Assembly (NCBI GenBank): GCA_030065095.1
Contig: JASJDP010000017.1
Coordinates: 62,001-126,000, forward strand
DNA from: Rhodobacter sp.
Lineage (GTDB): Bacteria; Pseudomonadota; Alphaproteobacteria; Rhodobacterales; Rhodobacteraceae
Direction of reading: 5' to 3'
DNA: 64,000 nt
The notes under the pieces were generated by a model that worked only from the letters and a program-made list of their open reading frames with translations, ran no database searches and was not told where the DNA came from. The translations under genes and the position numbers were made by a program. Shown here piece by piece: positions 26,766-35,279 of this stretch. Every line of letters starts with the position of its first letter. Position 1 is the first letter of the stretch.

Positions 26766-27953
26766 TTACATCAGGTCGGGCAGATCGCAGTGGAGGCTGC
26801 GTTCGATCGTGCAGCAGCGAGCCTTGGCGCGGGGGCCGTAGGGGCCGCCGTAGCAGGCAAGTCCGCGGGGGGTTTCCGCGCCGGTGACGGTGAAGCTTGC
26901 GGCACGGTTGCCGACCGACCGTTCGGAGAGGCGGTTGAGATGCGCGATGGTGGCAGCGGCACGACCGGACGGCGGGCGGCGGGGGACCAGGTGGACGCCC
27001 TTGAGCGGAACGGCCTCGAGCGCCCGCAGACGGGTCTTGCCGCGGGTCACCGAAAAATAGGCGCGACCCAGAAGGCCGTAATCCTGACCGAGTCCCTTGG
27101 CGTCCTTGCCGGCACCGCCGATGAAAAGGAGGTTGCCGAGCGAATAGAAGATCGCGGCATTGTTCCGTGGCGAAACCTCGACCCCGCGGACTACATGGGG
27201 GTGGTGGCCGATCACCAGATGCACGCCCGCCTCCTCGACGGCGCGCCGATAGAGCGCAGCCTGCCCAGCGTTAAGCGATATCTGGTTTTCCGTCCCGTAG
27301 TGGACCGAAAGCAGCTTGATGTCTGCGTCCACCTCTTTGAGGCCGTCGAGAACGCGGTCGTAGTGGTCGGCATGGAACAGATAGGCCATACCGACCTGCC
27401 CAGGGCCGGGAGAGAACCGCCCGTTTCCGAAACTGACCGCGGACAGGGCGATGCGGATGCCATGGACCGTGATCACCTTGGGGTGAAAGGCCTGGTCCCC
27501 GGCCCCGGCGCCGGCGTAGAGCAGCGGGCGGTGGACTGAGTCTTCGGAGCGGAAAAAGTCGAGGGTCTGGCGCAGGCCGGGGCGGCCGTGGTCGAAGGCG
27601 TGGTTGTTGGCCAGCGCGAAGGCGTTGACGCCAAGGCCGATCAGATGGCGGAACTGGTCCGGGTGGCTGCGGAAAACGAAGGTCTTGCCCCATTGCGGCG
27701 CGCCGTCACGTTCGGCCACAGCGGTCTCGACATTGACGAAATTGACGTCGCCGTCCCATTCCTGACGCAGGGTCTCGGTGGTCTCTGCCAGCGGGTGAAC
27801 ACCGAACTTGCGGATGATTTCGGCCGATGGCGCCTGACGCGACCGGGCAAAGTTGACGTCACCCCCAAAGGTGATCACCAACTCATTTGCTGCCGCGCCC
27901 GACGCGACGATCAGCAAGCCTAGCAGCGTGGCGAGCCATCGGAGTACGAACAT
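26766..27953 (-). CDS. CapA family (poly-gamma-glutamate synthesis-type) metallophosphoesterase-fold protein
   Basis: 395-residue protein of the CapA/PgsA family, calcineurin-like fold. Residues 1-22 are a signal peptide (LRWLATLLGLLIVASGAAA). Motifs are in order: ITFGGDVNFAR, VNVETAVAERD, ALANNHAFDHG, LLSVHYGTENQ and VIGHHPHVVRG. In Bacillus CapA takes part in capsule polyglutamate assembly; in most bacteria the role is undefined and a phosphoesterase is often proposed. A Cys-rich tail (LACYGG, RCCTIERSLHC) is an addition that could be disulfide-bonded in the periplasm. Confidence 0.87.
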   Translation of the reverse strand: MFVLRWLATLLGLLIVASGAAANELVITFGGDVNFARSRQAPSAEIIRKFGVHPLAETTETLRQEWDGDVNFVNVETAVAERDGAPQWGKTFVFRSHPDQFRHLIGLGVNAFALANNHAFDHGRPGLRQTLDFFRSEDSVHRPLLYAGAGAGDQAFHPKVITVHGIRIALSAVSFGNGRFSPGPGQVGMAYLFHADHYDRVLDGLKEVDADIKLLSVHYGTENQISLNAGQAALYRRAVEEAGVHLVIGHHPHVVRGVEVSPRNNAAIFYSLGNLLFIGGAGKDAKGLGQDYGLLGRAYFSVTRGKTRLRALEAVPLKGVHLVPRRPPSGRAAATIAHLNRLSERSVGNRAASFTVTGAETPRGLACYGGPYGPRAKARCCTIERSLHCDLPDLM

Positions 27954-28217
27954 GGTCAGATGCCTGTTGTCGGCGTGCCCGAACCATAGGAATCGCCGGG
28001 CGTCTTGGCTATCGCAAAATTTGCGAGGCGCCCCCAGGGGTTCGTGAAATCCGCCACGCCCGGCGGCCGGGCGGTCCCGCGGCCCTCAGGGCGCATCACC
28101 GCATGGCGATGTCGCAGGCGTCATTGCCCGGGCAGACCAGCCTGGCTGATACCGCTGGCCCGCGAAGGCGGGGCGCCCGCAGGTCACGAACCGCTGCTCC
28201 TGGACGTCACGGTGCCC

Positions 28218-28985
28218 CTACTGTGCGATGACATTGAATGTCGACGTCGCCCTGCCGTCGTCTGCCCCGATCGGCGGCGGGGGACAGGTGCTGCCGCCAT
28301 CGGCATTCACTTTGCAGATATTGTAGAAGAACCGCTCGATTTCGTTCTCCAATGCCCCATCGCGCGATACGGAGCTCATTTTGACGTTCAAACCGAATGC
28401 ATACTCGGCCGGGGTCCACCCCGATCCGCCATAAAAGCAGCTGAATGGCAACGAGACCGTGCCCATCAGCGAGATGGTCGCCTTGCCGTCCGGCTCGACA
28501 TGGGTCCAGTTCAGGCCGCCCACGAATGCGCTCTCCTCCAGCTTCGTCATACGCACCGGCCCGAATGCATCCGGCGTGAAGGCGGGAAGCCCCTCTTCAT
28601 CACTCAAGGTCGCACTCATCTCCTTGATTTCGGACACCAGGAAGTCCTGTCCCACAACTCGGATCGGGATGGGCGCATTGCTTTCGAGATTCAGTGCCAT
28701 CCGGATAGGGAACCGAAGCGTCACGGAGTCGGTCCCCGCCTCTGCGCAAAGCTCGTAGAATTCCCGACCATCGGCAGTGCTTGGCGACACGCCACCAAGC
28801 GCGGGATACAAGGCGACATGCAGGACACCGCTCGTGCGCGTCCGCAAGTCCGCGGCCGTGATCTCGATATCAGCCGCCGTTTTGGGAAAGAGTACGTTCC
28901 ACTGGAACAAAACCCAGAAACCGCCCACGATAATCGATATGGAGGTGACCCAATTCTTGACGTCTTCACTGGTCAGTCTCGCCAT
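28218..28985 (-). CDS. Membrane-anchored protein of unknown function
   Basis: 255-residue protein. After about 10 polar residues there is one hydrophobic helix, VTSISIIVGGFWVLFQWNVLF, and then a soluble domain rich in beta-type sequence (for example TVSLPFSCFYGGSGWTPAEY and FFYNICKVNADGG), presumably periplasmic. There is no signal cleavage site, so it is probably a type II single-pass protein. I recognise no family. The start at 28985 (MARLTSEDV) is chosen over a GTG three codons upstream. Base composition is somewhat richer in A/T than its neighbours, which may mean recent acquisition. Confidence 0.75.
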   Translation of the reverse strand: MARLTSEDVKNWVTSISIIVGGFWVLFQWNVLFPKTAADIEITAADLRTRTSGVLHVALYPALGGVSPSTADGREFYELCAEAGTDSVTLRFPIRMALNLESNAPIPIRVVGQDFLVSEIKEMSATLSDEEGLPAFTPDAFGPVRMTKLEESAFVGGLNWTHVEPDGKATISLMGTVSLPFSCFYGGSGWTPAEYAFGLNVKMSSVSRDGALENEIERFFYNICKVNADGGSTCPPPPIGADDGRATSTFNVIAQ

Positions 28986-29012
28986 CCTGCACACCGGTCA
29001 TTTTCGTTTGTG

Positions 29013-29834
29013 TCAATCATCGTCCCGGAAGAAAACGAACAGTACCGAATAGCCGGGCTTCGTCAGCCGCGCGCCGGTCGCGGCATCATGCAGGATCGTG
29101 CCGTCGCGGACATAGCCCCACCGGGCACCGCGGCCCTGGCTGGGCGGCGATTTGAAATAGCGCGGCACCTCGGACCAAAGCGGCGAGGACCGGCCCGGGC
29201 GCGCCGTCCCATGAAACATCGCCCAGACCTTGTCGGCGTTTTCCTGTTCCATGCGGATGCAGCCGTGGCTGTCCGCGCGGCCGAGAAGGCGGTATTTGTT
29301 CCGGGGCGTGCCGTGCATGGCGACGCCCGAAGCGCGGCCCGAGCCGTAGTGCAGGTCGATATAGATCGAGTTGTACATGCCCGGAGACCCCCAACCGGGG
29401 CGATGCCGGAAGGCGCGGTCGTCGGGATTGAAGATGCCAAGCGGCGTCGGGCCGGATCGCTTGTCGCCGGGATATTTTCGCCCCGTCGAGACCGGCCAGG
29501 AATACGGCGGGGTACCGGTGACGCCCTCGCCCGACCAGAAGTCTTCGTCCCAGAGCGCCAGTCGCCAGCCGCCGCCGTTGCGCTCGATCACCCACATCTT
29601 CTGACCGCCGTCGCTGTGCAATGCGGCGTTGACATAGATCGCATGGCTATAGGCCGGGTCGATCCGGCTGGGCGGCAGATAGGCGATCTTGAGGGTCAGG
29701 GCGCCGGGCTGTCCCAGCGCCTCGAGATAGCCGATCCCAAGGCCGGGGGCATCGATCGCATGGGCCTGACGGCCAAACCCGAGCGCGGGGAGTGTTGCGA
29801 GGCCAAGTAGTGCGGTGCGTCTTGTCCAATCCAT
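29013..29834 (-). CDS. Exported L,D-transpeptidase (YkuD domain), Tat-type signal
   Basis: 273-residue L,D-transpeptidase that would form 3-3 crosslinks in peptidoglycan or attach proteins to it. The active-site motif is HGCIRM in RADSHGCIRMEQEN, preceded by VAMHGTPRNKYRLLG. The N-terminus DWTRRTALLGLATLPALGF has a twin-Arg and hydrophobic core typical of Tat export, ending in AHA. The ATG at 29834 puts the twin-Arg at the usual position; a longer reading starts further upstream. The Cys and His needed for activity are intact. Confidence 0.87.
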   Translation of the reverse strand: MDWTRRTALLGLATLPALGFGRQAHAIDAPGLGIGYLEALGQPGALTLKIAYLPPSRIDPAYSHAIYVNAALHSDGGQKMWVIERNGGGWRLALWDEDFWSGEGVTGTPPYSWPVSTGRKYPGDKRSGPTPLGIFNPDDRAFRHRPGWGSPGMYNSIYIDLHYGSGRASGVAMHGTPRNKYRLLGRADSHGCIRMEQENADKVWAMFHGTARPGRSSPLWSEVPRYFKSPPSQGRGARWGYVRDGTILHDAATGARLTKPGYSVLFVFFRDDD

Positions 29835-30349
29835 CTCAATTCGAGCCCGGAACGCCATGATTGGCCGCACGAAGGGCGGAAAACGCAACCGGCAACCCGA
29901 GGCTTCCCCTCTTCGAGAACGACAGCCCCCGCAATGACGATATCATCGAGACGGCGCAAATCTACCCTCGCGAAAGCGACGTCGAGGAATCGTGCGCCGG
30001 ATAGTAGCCAAGCTACAACGAGTGCGGCGAGGAGTGCTGTGGTGAAACGCGGTGCCGTTCCCTTCTTTCGTCCTGGAATTTAAGGCAGCTGACGGGTGCA
30101 ACGCCCTCTTGCGCGGCCGCGAGCCAAAGCGGCGAAATCGGGCGCCCAAGGACAACGCGACGCCAACGGCAATGCCGGAACAGCCCGAAGGGCGCAATAG
30201 ATCTGCACGGCATAGCTGCTGCATCCAACCGTCGACATCGCCGTTCATGGCATGGGTGTCGGTGCCGAATTACGTCGGATCGTGGCTGTCGACGAGGATC
30301 GCCGGACAAGCCCGTCACCGGCCCCGGGGTGAAGCGCCGTTTCTGCGCA
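29835..30349. other. Intergenic region with no supported gene
   Basis: About 515 nt between two genes on the minus strand. Short open frames on both strands lack start-site support, family resemblance and a codon pattern like the neighbours. I see no tRNA and no clear terminator. It must contain the promoter of the transpeptidase gene, but no confident -35/-10 pair stands out. Confidence 0.5.
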
Positions 30350-32590
30350 TCAGCCTGCCTCGGTCAGGGACTCCGCATAGCGCTGGATCGCCGTCACCGT
30401 GCTTGGCCCGGCGATACCGTCGACCGAACCGCGAAACACGCCTTCATCGCGCAGACGCTGCTGGATGATGCGGATCACTTCGCGGTCGCGGTTGCCGAGC
30501 TGGGTGGTCAGTCGGTCGGTCGCAGTCGGATCGCCCTTTTCCAGCGCCGTCCAATAAAGCTCGGCCGCACGGTCGGGCTGCTGCTCGGTTCCCTTGCCGT
30601 GTTCATGCAGTTCGGCGAGGAACGAATAGGCGTGGGTGTAGCCCTGGTCGACGGATTTCTGCAGCCAGGCCGCAGCCCGGCCCGCGTTCGGTTCCACCCC
30701 GGTTCCGGTCAGGTAGTAATAGCCGACGAAGAATTGCGCCAGCGCATTGCCCTCGTCCGCGATGTTCTGCGCGATGGCAAAGGCGTCTGCCGGCGTCTTG
30801 TCCGGCGCCAGCCCCTTGGAATAGATCACCGTCAGGATTTCCTGGCTCAGCCAGTCACCCATTTCGGCTCCGACAAGCGCAAGATCCTCCGCCTTGTCGA
30901 GATCGATGGGTTCGCCCTGGGGCGGGGCGTAGTGCGAATAGGCGGCCAGACCGTAGGCCGCGGGTGTGTTGTCGGCCATGCCGAAATCATAGGCCGCCTT
31001 TGCCGTCTCGAAATCGCCGGCGGCCTGCGCGACGCGGCCCAGCATCGTGCGGATCAGCCCGTCATCGGGAAACTCCTTGGCGGCGATCTCGCACACGCCA
31101 TGCGCCATGTCCTGATCGATGGCCTCCAGCTTGCGCGGCCCGCCGTGTTGCGGCAGTGCGGCAAGCGCAAGGCAAGGCGCGCTGAACTCTATGCGTCTGG
31201 TCTCGACCAGCACGGCTGCGGCGACCGCGTCGCGGCCGTCGCAGATCTTGCATCCGTCGAGATAGGCCTGCAGCGCGTCGAGGCTGCGGGCGCCCAGCGC
31301 CTGTTCCAGCATCGCGCGTTCGGCCTGATAGACCGTGTCGGCCTCGATCTCGGCAATCTGACGACCGGCGGCCTCGGCATGCGTACAGACATGACAGCTG
31401 TCGACATAAGCGCGAAGCGCTTCAAGGTCGCCGGTCTCAGACGCGGCCCGGAACCCCTCGTTTTCCCGGGCCAGCGCAGCTGCCTTGGCGTCGATATCGG
31501 CAATGCGTTCCTCCGCGCGTTCGCGGTAGGTGCAAAGCGCACAGTTCTCGACGTAGATCACCAGCCGGTCGCGGCCCTCGTCGCCTTCGATCCGGGTCCA
31601 GATCTCGGTCTCCAGCGCGGCCGTTCTGGCCCGATCCTCCATCTGCTGCAGGCGGTCGAGCAAGGCAACCTCGTTCGGGCAATAGACGCAGGAATTCAGG
31701 AAGTCCTGAACGGTGCCGGCATTGGGCGAGTCCATCAGGAACATCGCCTCGAAGGTCTCGTGATAAAGCTGCGCCTCCATCTCGCCGAAGGCGGATTTGC
31801 CGTTGTGGGTAACCATCGGATGTGCCGGATCGTTCGACGCCTTCAGGATCAGGCTGTAGCTCGGCCCGCAGACCGGATCGCGGGCGGTCTGGCGTTTGAG
31901 CGCACGGGTCAGATAGGCCTCGACCTCGACCGCGGTCGAGATGCCGTCGCCATTGCCGAACGGCACCCGATCGGCAAGCCCGCTGATCACGCTGTAATGC
32001 AGCGCCTGGGCAGGCGCATTGCCACAGGAACCGGCCGGCCCGTCCCGGATCATCAGCACCAGCATGTCAAAGCCCCAACTGTCAAGCGTGTCCTGAATGT
32101 CGGTCATCGCCATCGGAAAGGCATCCTGTCCGTCTGTCAGACTCAGGAACCCGATGCGCCGGTGTTCGGGGGTGAAAGCCCCAACCACGGAGGACATCCG
32201 CGCGGCGAAATCGCCAAGGGCATAGCTGTCGCCGCCGACACCGAATTGCGGACCGGATTCGCCGGGCACGAGCGTCACCTCGGCGATCAGGAAGAACTGG
32301 TCGAACTCCCCGTTTGCGGGCGACGGCTCGGACACGAAGGTCGAAACCGGGCTCGACCGCAGGCGGGACGCAAAGATTTCCTGCTTGGCTGTTTCGACGC
32401 TGGGCAGGTCTCCGATGGCGATGATCGGCAGGACGGCGGGCACGCCTTCTGGCGCACCGGCGGCGGGGCTGGCGCCCACGAACAGGATCTGCATTTTGCC
32501 GTCGTCCCCGGCGGCAAAGGCCGAACCGACGGCACCGCCGAGGCACAAAAGCTGGACCAGCAGATGCTTGATGAATCGGTGCGAAATCAC
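30350..32590 (-). CDS. Exported Sel1-repeat protein with tandem CxxC modules and C-terminal peptidoglycan-binding domain
   Basis: 746-residue secreted protein. The start is a GTG at 32590 with GAGGAG about 10 nt upstream; the signal peptide is FIKHLLVQLLCLGGAVGSAFA. Residues 30-295 have the look of a degenerate caspase-like domain but no catalytic dyad can be fixed. Residues 301-450 hold CxxC pairs (CVYC, CALC, CHVC, CKIC) spaced 49, 49 and 48 residues apart. Sel1-type helical repeats follow at about 560-680 (for example AQFFVGYYYLTGTGVEPNAG), then a short PG-binding_1-like end, IIQQRLRDEGVFRGSVDG. Probably a periplasmic or surface scaffold; function unknown. Confidence 0.82.
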   Translation of the reverse strand: MISHRFIKHLLVQLLCLGGAVGSAFAAGDDGKMQILFVGASPAAGAPEGVPAVLPIIAIGDLPSVETAKQEIFASRLRSSPVSTFVSEPSPANGEFDQFFLIAEVTLVPGESGPQFGVGGDSYALGDFAARMSSVVGAFTPEHRRIGFLSLTDGQDAFPMAMTDIQDTLDSWGFDMLVLMIRDGPAGSCGNAPAQALHYSVISGLADRVPFGNGDGISTAVEVEAYLTRALKRQTARDPVCGPSYSLILKASNDPAHPMVTHNGKSAFGEMEAQLYHETFEAMFLMDSPNAGTVQDFLNSCVYCPNEVALLDRLQQMEDRARTAALETEIWTRIEGDEGRDRLVIYVENCALCTYRERAEERIADIDAKAAALARENEGFRAASETGDLEALRAYVDSCHVCTHAEAAGRQIAEIEADTVYQAERAMLEQALGARSLDALQAYLDGCKICDGRDAVAAAVLVETRRIEFSAPCLALAALPQHGGPRKLEAIDQDMAHGVCEIAAKEFPDDGLIRTMLGRVAQAAGDFETAKAAYDFGMADNTPAAYGLAAYSHYAPPQGEPIDLDKAEDLALVGAEMGDWLSQEILTVIYSKGLAPDKTPADAFAIAQNIADEGNALAQFFVGYYYLTGTGVEPNAGRAAAWLQKSVDQGYTHAYSFLAELHEHGKGTEQQPDRAAELYWTALEKGDPTATDRLTTQLGNRDREVIRIIQQRLRDEGVFRGSVDGIAGPSTVTAIQRYAESLTEAG

Positions 32591-33070
32591 TTTCCCATCT
32601 CCTCTGTGGCAGCAGGGCGGACACTGTCCGCTTCGAGATGGTCGCAGCGTAGTGAAGCCCCGGTTACCGGACAAACGAAATACGCAGGCAAAGTCGGAAA
32701 CGCTGTGTGAGCTTTTCCTCCGCAATGCCGATAGTTGCGTCTCGACCACAGGATATTGTGGTCTGCAAACCTCCACCAACAAGTTCAAGTCAGCCGATCG
32801 ACGGATCCCATTGCGTCCGGGCACTGGTCTGCCCGTGTGCAATGCCGCAAACTCCGGGAAACGGCCGTCGAACATTGCGGCCGGCAAACGCATCTTGCAC
32901 GCTTTGCTCCAACGGTCTAAGTGCTGTATCGGTGTGCCGCGTTGGCTCAGCTGGCAGAGCAATCGCTTCGCAATTGGCGGGTCGGTCCGCAATTGACGTT
33001 TGATGCCAGCGGGTTGGTGAGGGCGCGCTGTAATTGGTAGGGCCATAGTAGGGCCACGGAAGAGAGGGAT
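32591..33070. other. Intergenic region carrying a tRNA-like remnant
   Basis: 480 nt between the Sel1 gene and tRNA-Thr. No convincing coding frame. Around 32936-32985 is a tRNA-like 5' half: the D-arm GCTCAGCTGGCAGAGC is consensus and the loop TTCGCAA would carry an Ala-type CGC anticodon, but the anticodon stem does not pair and no T-arm follows. Just before the intact tRNA are two copies of TAGGGCCA. This looks like the scar of an earlier insertion, but no integrase is present. Confidence 0.45.
32936..32985 (+). pseudogene. Degenerate tRNA fragment (D-arm and anticodon-loop part only)
   Basis: GCTCAGCTGGCAGAGC forms a normal 4-bp D stem with a typical loop. The following segment has TTCGCAA where an anticodon loop would lie, but the flanking bases cannot form a 5-bp stem and there is no TTCGA-type T loop or matching acceptor 3' strand. 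It cannot fold as a functional tRNA and is best read as a remnant. Edges are approximate. Confidence 0.35.
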
Positions 33071-33146
33071 GCCGGTGTAGCTCAGCTGGTAGAGCACGTC
33101 ATTCGTAATGATGGGGTCGTAGGTTCGAGTCCTATCACCGGCACCA
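33071..33146 (+). tRNA. tRNA-Thr (anticodon CGT)
   Basis: 76 nt including an encoded 3' CCA. The acceptor GCCGGTG pairs with CACCGGC; D stem GCTC/GAGC; anticodon stem CGTCA/TGATG with loop TTCGTAA, giving anticodon CGT, which reads ACG (Thr); variable loop GGGTC; T stem GTAGG/CCTAT with loop TTCGAGT, the closing G-C and T-A pairs intact except one wobble. It lies directly downstream (on the map) of the end of the NRPS operon, a position typical of island integration sites. Confidence 0.97.
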
Positions 33147-33493
33147 TTCTTCTCGTTGGATCAGACAGTTATGGCGATGCAGGCGGCGAGGGCTTAGCCC
33201 GGGTATGTGTCCGCAGGTTGCCCAAACGAGCGCTGTGCGGCCCGGGAAGGCCGGTTTCGGAACGCTTCTGCGCAAGGCAAGACCGATGCAGAGGGCCATC
33301 GTGGAAAACTTCGACGGTAGCGTCGGCGGACTGTCAAAGAGATTCCAGAGCCCAAGTCGATTTGCCGAGATTTTCTGTCCAACCAAGGCGCTGACTTCAC
33401 GCCTGCTCATGCCCTGCCGGTTAAAAAACCACCCTTTGCGACCGTCGCCGAACCACGCATCATGGACGGCTTGCGCAGGGTCGAAAACGACAC
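33147..33493. other. Intergenic region between tRNA-Thr and the NRPS operon end
   Basis: 347 nt with no supported gene. Short frames on both strands have no start-site support. I looked for a second copy of the tRNA 3' end here and beyond the NRPS operon and did not see one, and I see no integrase fragment. It must contain the transcription end of the NRPS operon, but no strong hairpin plus T-tract is evident. Confidence 0.5.
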
Positions 33494-35035
33494 CTACCGG
33501 CCGCGTTCGATAACCTGCGTAATCCGTTTCCGGTCAACTTTTCCGTGCGGGTTCAGCGGCAGTTTGTCGAACAAAACAAACTTCTGGGGAACCATGTACG
33601 CCGGCAGAATTCCGGAAAGAAAGGCCAACAGGTCGTTCGGCAAGCCGTCATGCGCAACCACGGCCGCGCACAATTCCAGACCGATGCCTTCACCGCACAG
33701 CGTTGCTGCCGCACGCTTGACGCCCGGATGCGTCGCCAGGTTTGCATCGATTTCCTCGAGTTCGATTCGAAACCCGTTGAGCTGAACCTGAGTGTCCGTC
33801 CTGCCGCAGAATTCGATAAGCCCGGCATCGGACACGCGCCCCTGGTCGCCCGTCCGGTAGACACGTTTCGGCGTTCCGTCGATTGCGTCGGTGGTGACGA
33901 ATGCCTGGGCGGTTCTTGCTTCGTCCCTGATATATCCCAAGGCGAGGCCCGGACCGGATATGCAGATTTCGCCGATTTCGCCAGTCTCGACGGGTGCCAG
34001 GTTCTGGTTGAGGATGTGCACACCGCGATGGGACAATGCATATCCCAAAGGCACGTTTGCCGCATCCGGGCTCATTTCGGAGATCGGAAAATACGTCGCG
34101 ATGAACGTGGCTTCTGTCGGGCCGTATGTATTGTGCAGGATCAGATCCGGCGCGATCGATCTTGCCTTCAGCGCATGAGTCAGCGACATCACCTCGCCAC
34201 CGACCAAAAGCGTATCGAGGGTCATGAGCATCTCGGGCGCGTCGTCGACAATCATGTGAAAAAGCGACGGCGTCAGAATGACCGTGTTGACCTTCTGTTC
34301 GACGATGGAGGACAGCATCCGACCGATTGTCGGGACCGTGCTATCGAACACGGCACATGTTCCACCGTGCAGCAGCGGCCCCCAGATCTCGAACGTCATG
34401 GGATCGAAACTCTGCGCAGTCTGCTGCAACGTCACCATGCTCGGCGAAAAATCGGCATAGAATTGATCGAGCACCACGCTCGTAATCCCGCGATGCGGGA
34501 TCATGACGCCCTTGGGATTTCCGCTGGAGCCGGAGGTAAAGGTCACATAGGCGAGATCTTCCGGTGTTATGTCGACATCGAAGGGCAAGTCGGCGTCATG
34601 GCCGGTTTGTTCGGCCAAGGCCTCCTCGACGGCAATGATCGGGGCACCGCCGGACAGGTTGCGTTCGGTGGTCCCGTCCACCACGGTAATGCATGCGGAC
34701 GCAATTTCGCGCACGGCGTCCACCCGGGCGTTCGGCCAGGCCTGGTTGATCGGAAGATAGGCGGCTCCGGCCTTGAGAACTCCCAGCAGCGTCGTCACGA
34801 ACTCGGGCGATTTGGCCATGGAGACAGCGACGACGCTGCCCTTTGCGACTCCGAGATTCCGCAGGGCCCGGGCGATGCGATCCGAATTCTGGTCAAGCTG
34901 TCCGTAGGAAAGCGCGGTTTCCATCGAGGTCACCGCCACCGCCCCGGGATTGCGCCGGACCTGTTGCGCGAACAGAGAAAGGACGGTTGCCTGAGCAACC
35001 AGGGCCGTATCGCAGCCTGTATCAGAGCGAGGCAT
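33494..35035 (-). CDS. Stand-alone NRPS adenylation enzyme (A2)
   Basis: 513-residue amino-acid-activating enzyme. Core motifs are present: A3 FTSGSSGNPKGVMIPH, A4/A5 region QSFDPMTFEIWG and NTYGPTEATF, A7 YRTGDQGRVS, A8 GRTDTQVQLNGFRIELEEI and A10 NPHGKVDRK. By position against gramicidin synthetase A the ten specificity residues read D-P-F-L-L-G-T-F-I-K; Asp235 and Lys517 indicate an alpha-amino acid, but I do not recognise the code. The start ATG lies 14 nt inside the upstream carrier gene, so the free carrier at 35022-35279 is the natural partner. Last gene of the NRPS operon. Confidence 0.9.
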   Translation of the reverse strand: MPRSDTGCDTALVAQATVLSLFAQQVRRNPGAVAVTSMETALSYGQLDQNSDRIARALRNLGVAKGSVVAVSMAKSPEFVTTLLGVLKAGAAYLPINQAWPNARVDAVREIASACITVVDGTTERNLSGGAPIIAVEEALAEQTGHDADLPFDVDITPEDLAYVTFTSGSSGNPKGVMIPHRGITSVVLDQFYADFSPSMVTLQQTAQSFDPMTFEIWGPLLHGGTCAVFDSTVPTIGRMLSSIVEQKVNTVILTPSLFHMIVDDAPEMLMTLDTLLVGGEVMSLTHALKARSIAPDLILHNTYGPTEATFIATYFPISEMSPDAANVPLGYALSHRGVHILNQNLAPVETGEIGEICISGPGLALGYIRDEARTAQAFVTTDAIDGTPKRVYRTGDQGRVSDAGLIEFCGRTDTQVQLNGFRIELEEIDANLATHPGVKRAAATLCGEGIGLELCAAVVAHDGLPNDLLAFLSGILPAYMVPQKFVLFDKLPLNPHGKVDRKRITQVIERGR

Positions 35036-35279
35036 TTTTGCCGATTACCGATACGATGGAACCAAAGGCCGGGTCTTCGTACAACTCCTCGGGTGACAGG
35101 GCATCAAGCCCGAATTCTCTCTCGATGGCGGTGATGAACTTGACCGCTGCCATGGAAGTCCCGCCAAGATCAAAGAAACTGTCGGAGGGGCGGATTGCCG
35201 TTGCGCCGAACAGCTCCCGCCACGCGGTTTCAACGAAATTGGCGATGTCCTTGTTCAAGGTCAGTTGCCCGTCATCCAT
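35022..35279 (-). CDS. Free peptidyl/acyl carrier protein
   Basis: 85-residue phosphopantetheine carrier. The attachment serine is Ser42 in FFDLGGTSMAAVKF, matching the LGGxS consensus. The start at 35279 (MDDGQ) is preceded by GGAGG about 8 nt upstream. It overlaps the exporter gene by 8 nt upstream and the adenylation gene A2 by 14 nt downstream, so the three are translated together. It should be loaded by A2 and act as acceptor in the condensation step. Confidence 0.92.
   Translation of the reverse strand: MDDGQLTLNKDIANFVETAWRELFGATAIRPSDSFFDLGGTSMAAVKFITAIEREFGLDALSPEELYEDPAFGSIVSVIGKNASL

Noticed and set aside
31241-31690. CxxC repeats considered as c-type haem sites
   Set aside because: None of the four is followed by His, which haem c attachment requires.
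30329-32710. 793-codon plus-strand open frame opposite the Sel1 protein
   Set aside because: The minus-strand gene has a GTG with ribosome-binding site, signal peptide and domains; the plus frame shows none.
32936-33000. A second functional tRNA (Ala)
   Set aside because: D-arm and loop are tRNA-like, but the anticodon stem, T-arm and acceptor pairing fail.
33071-33493. Prophage or integrative element next to tRNA-Thr
   Set aside because: No integrase, excisionase, phage gene or second attachment sequence was seen, so only an island boundary is suggested.
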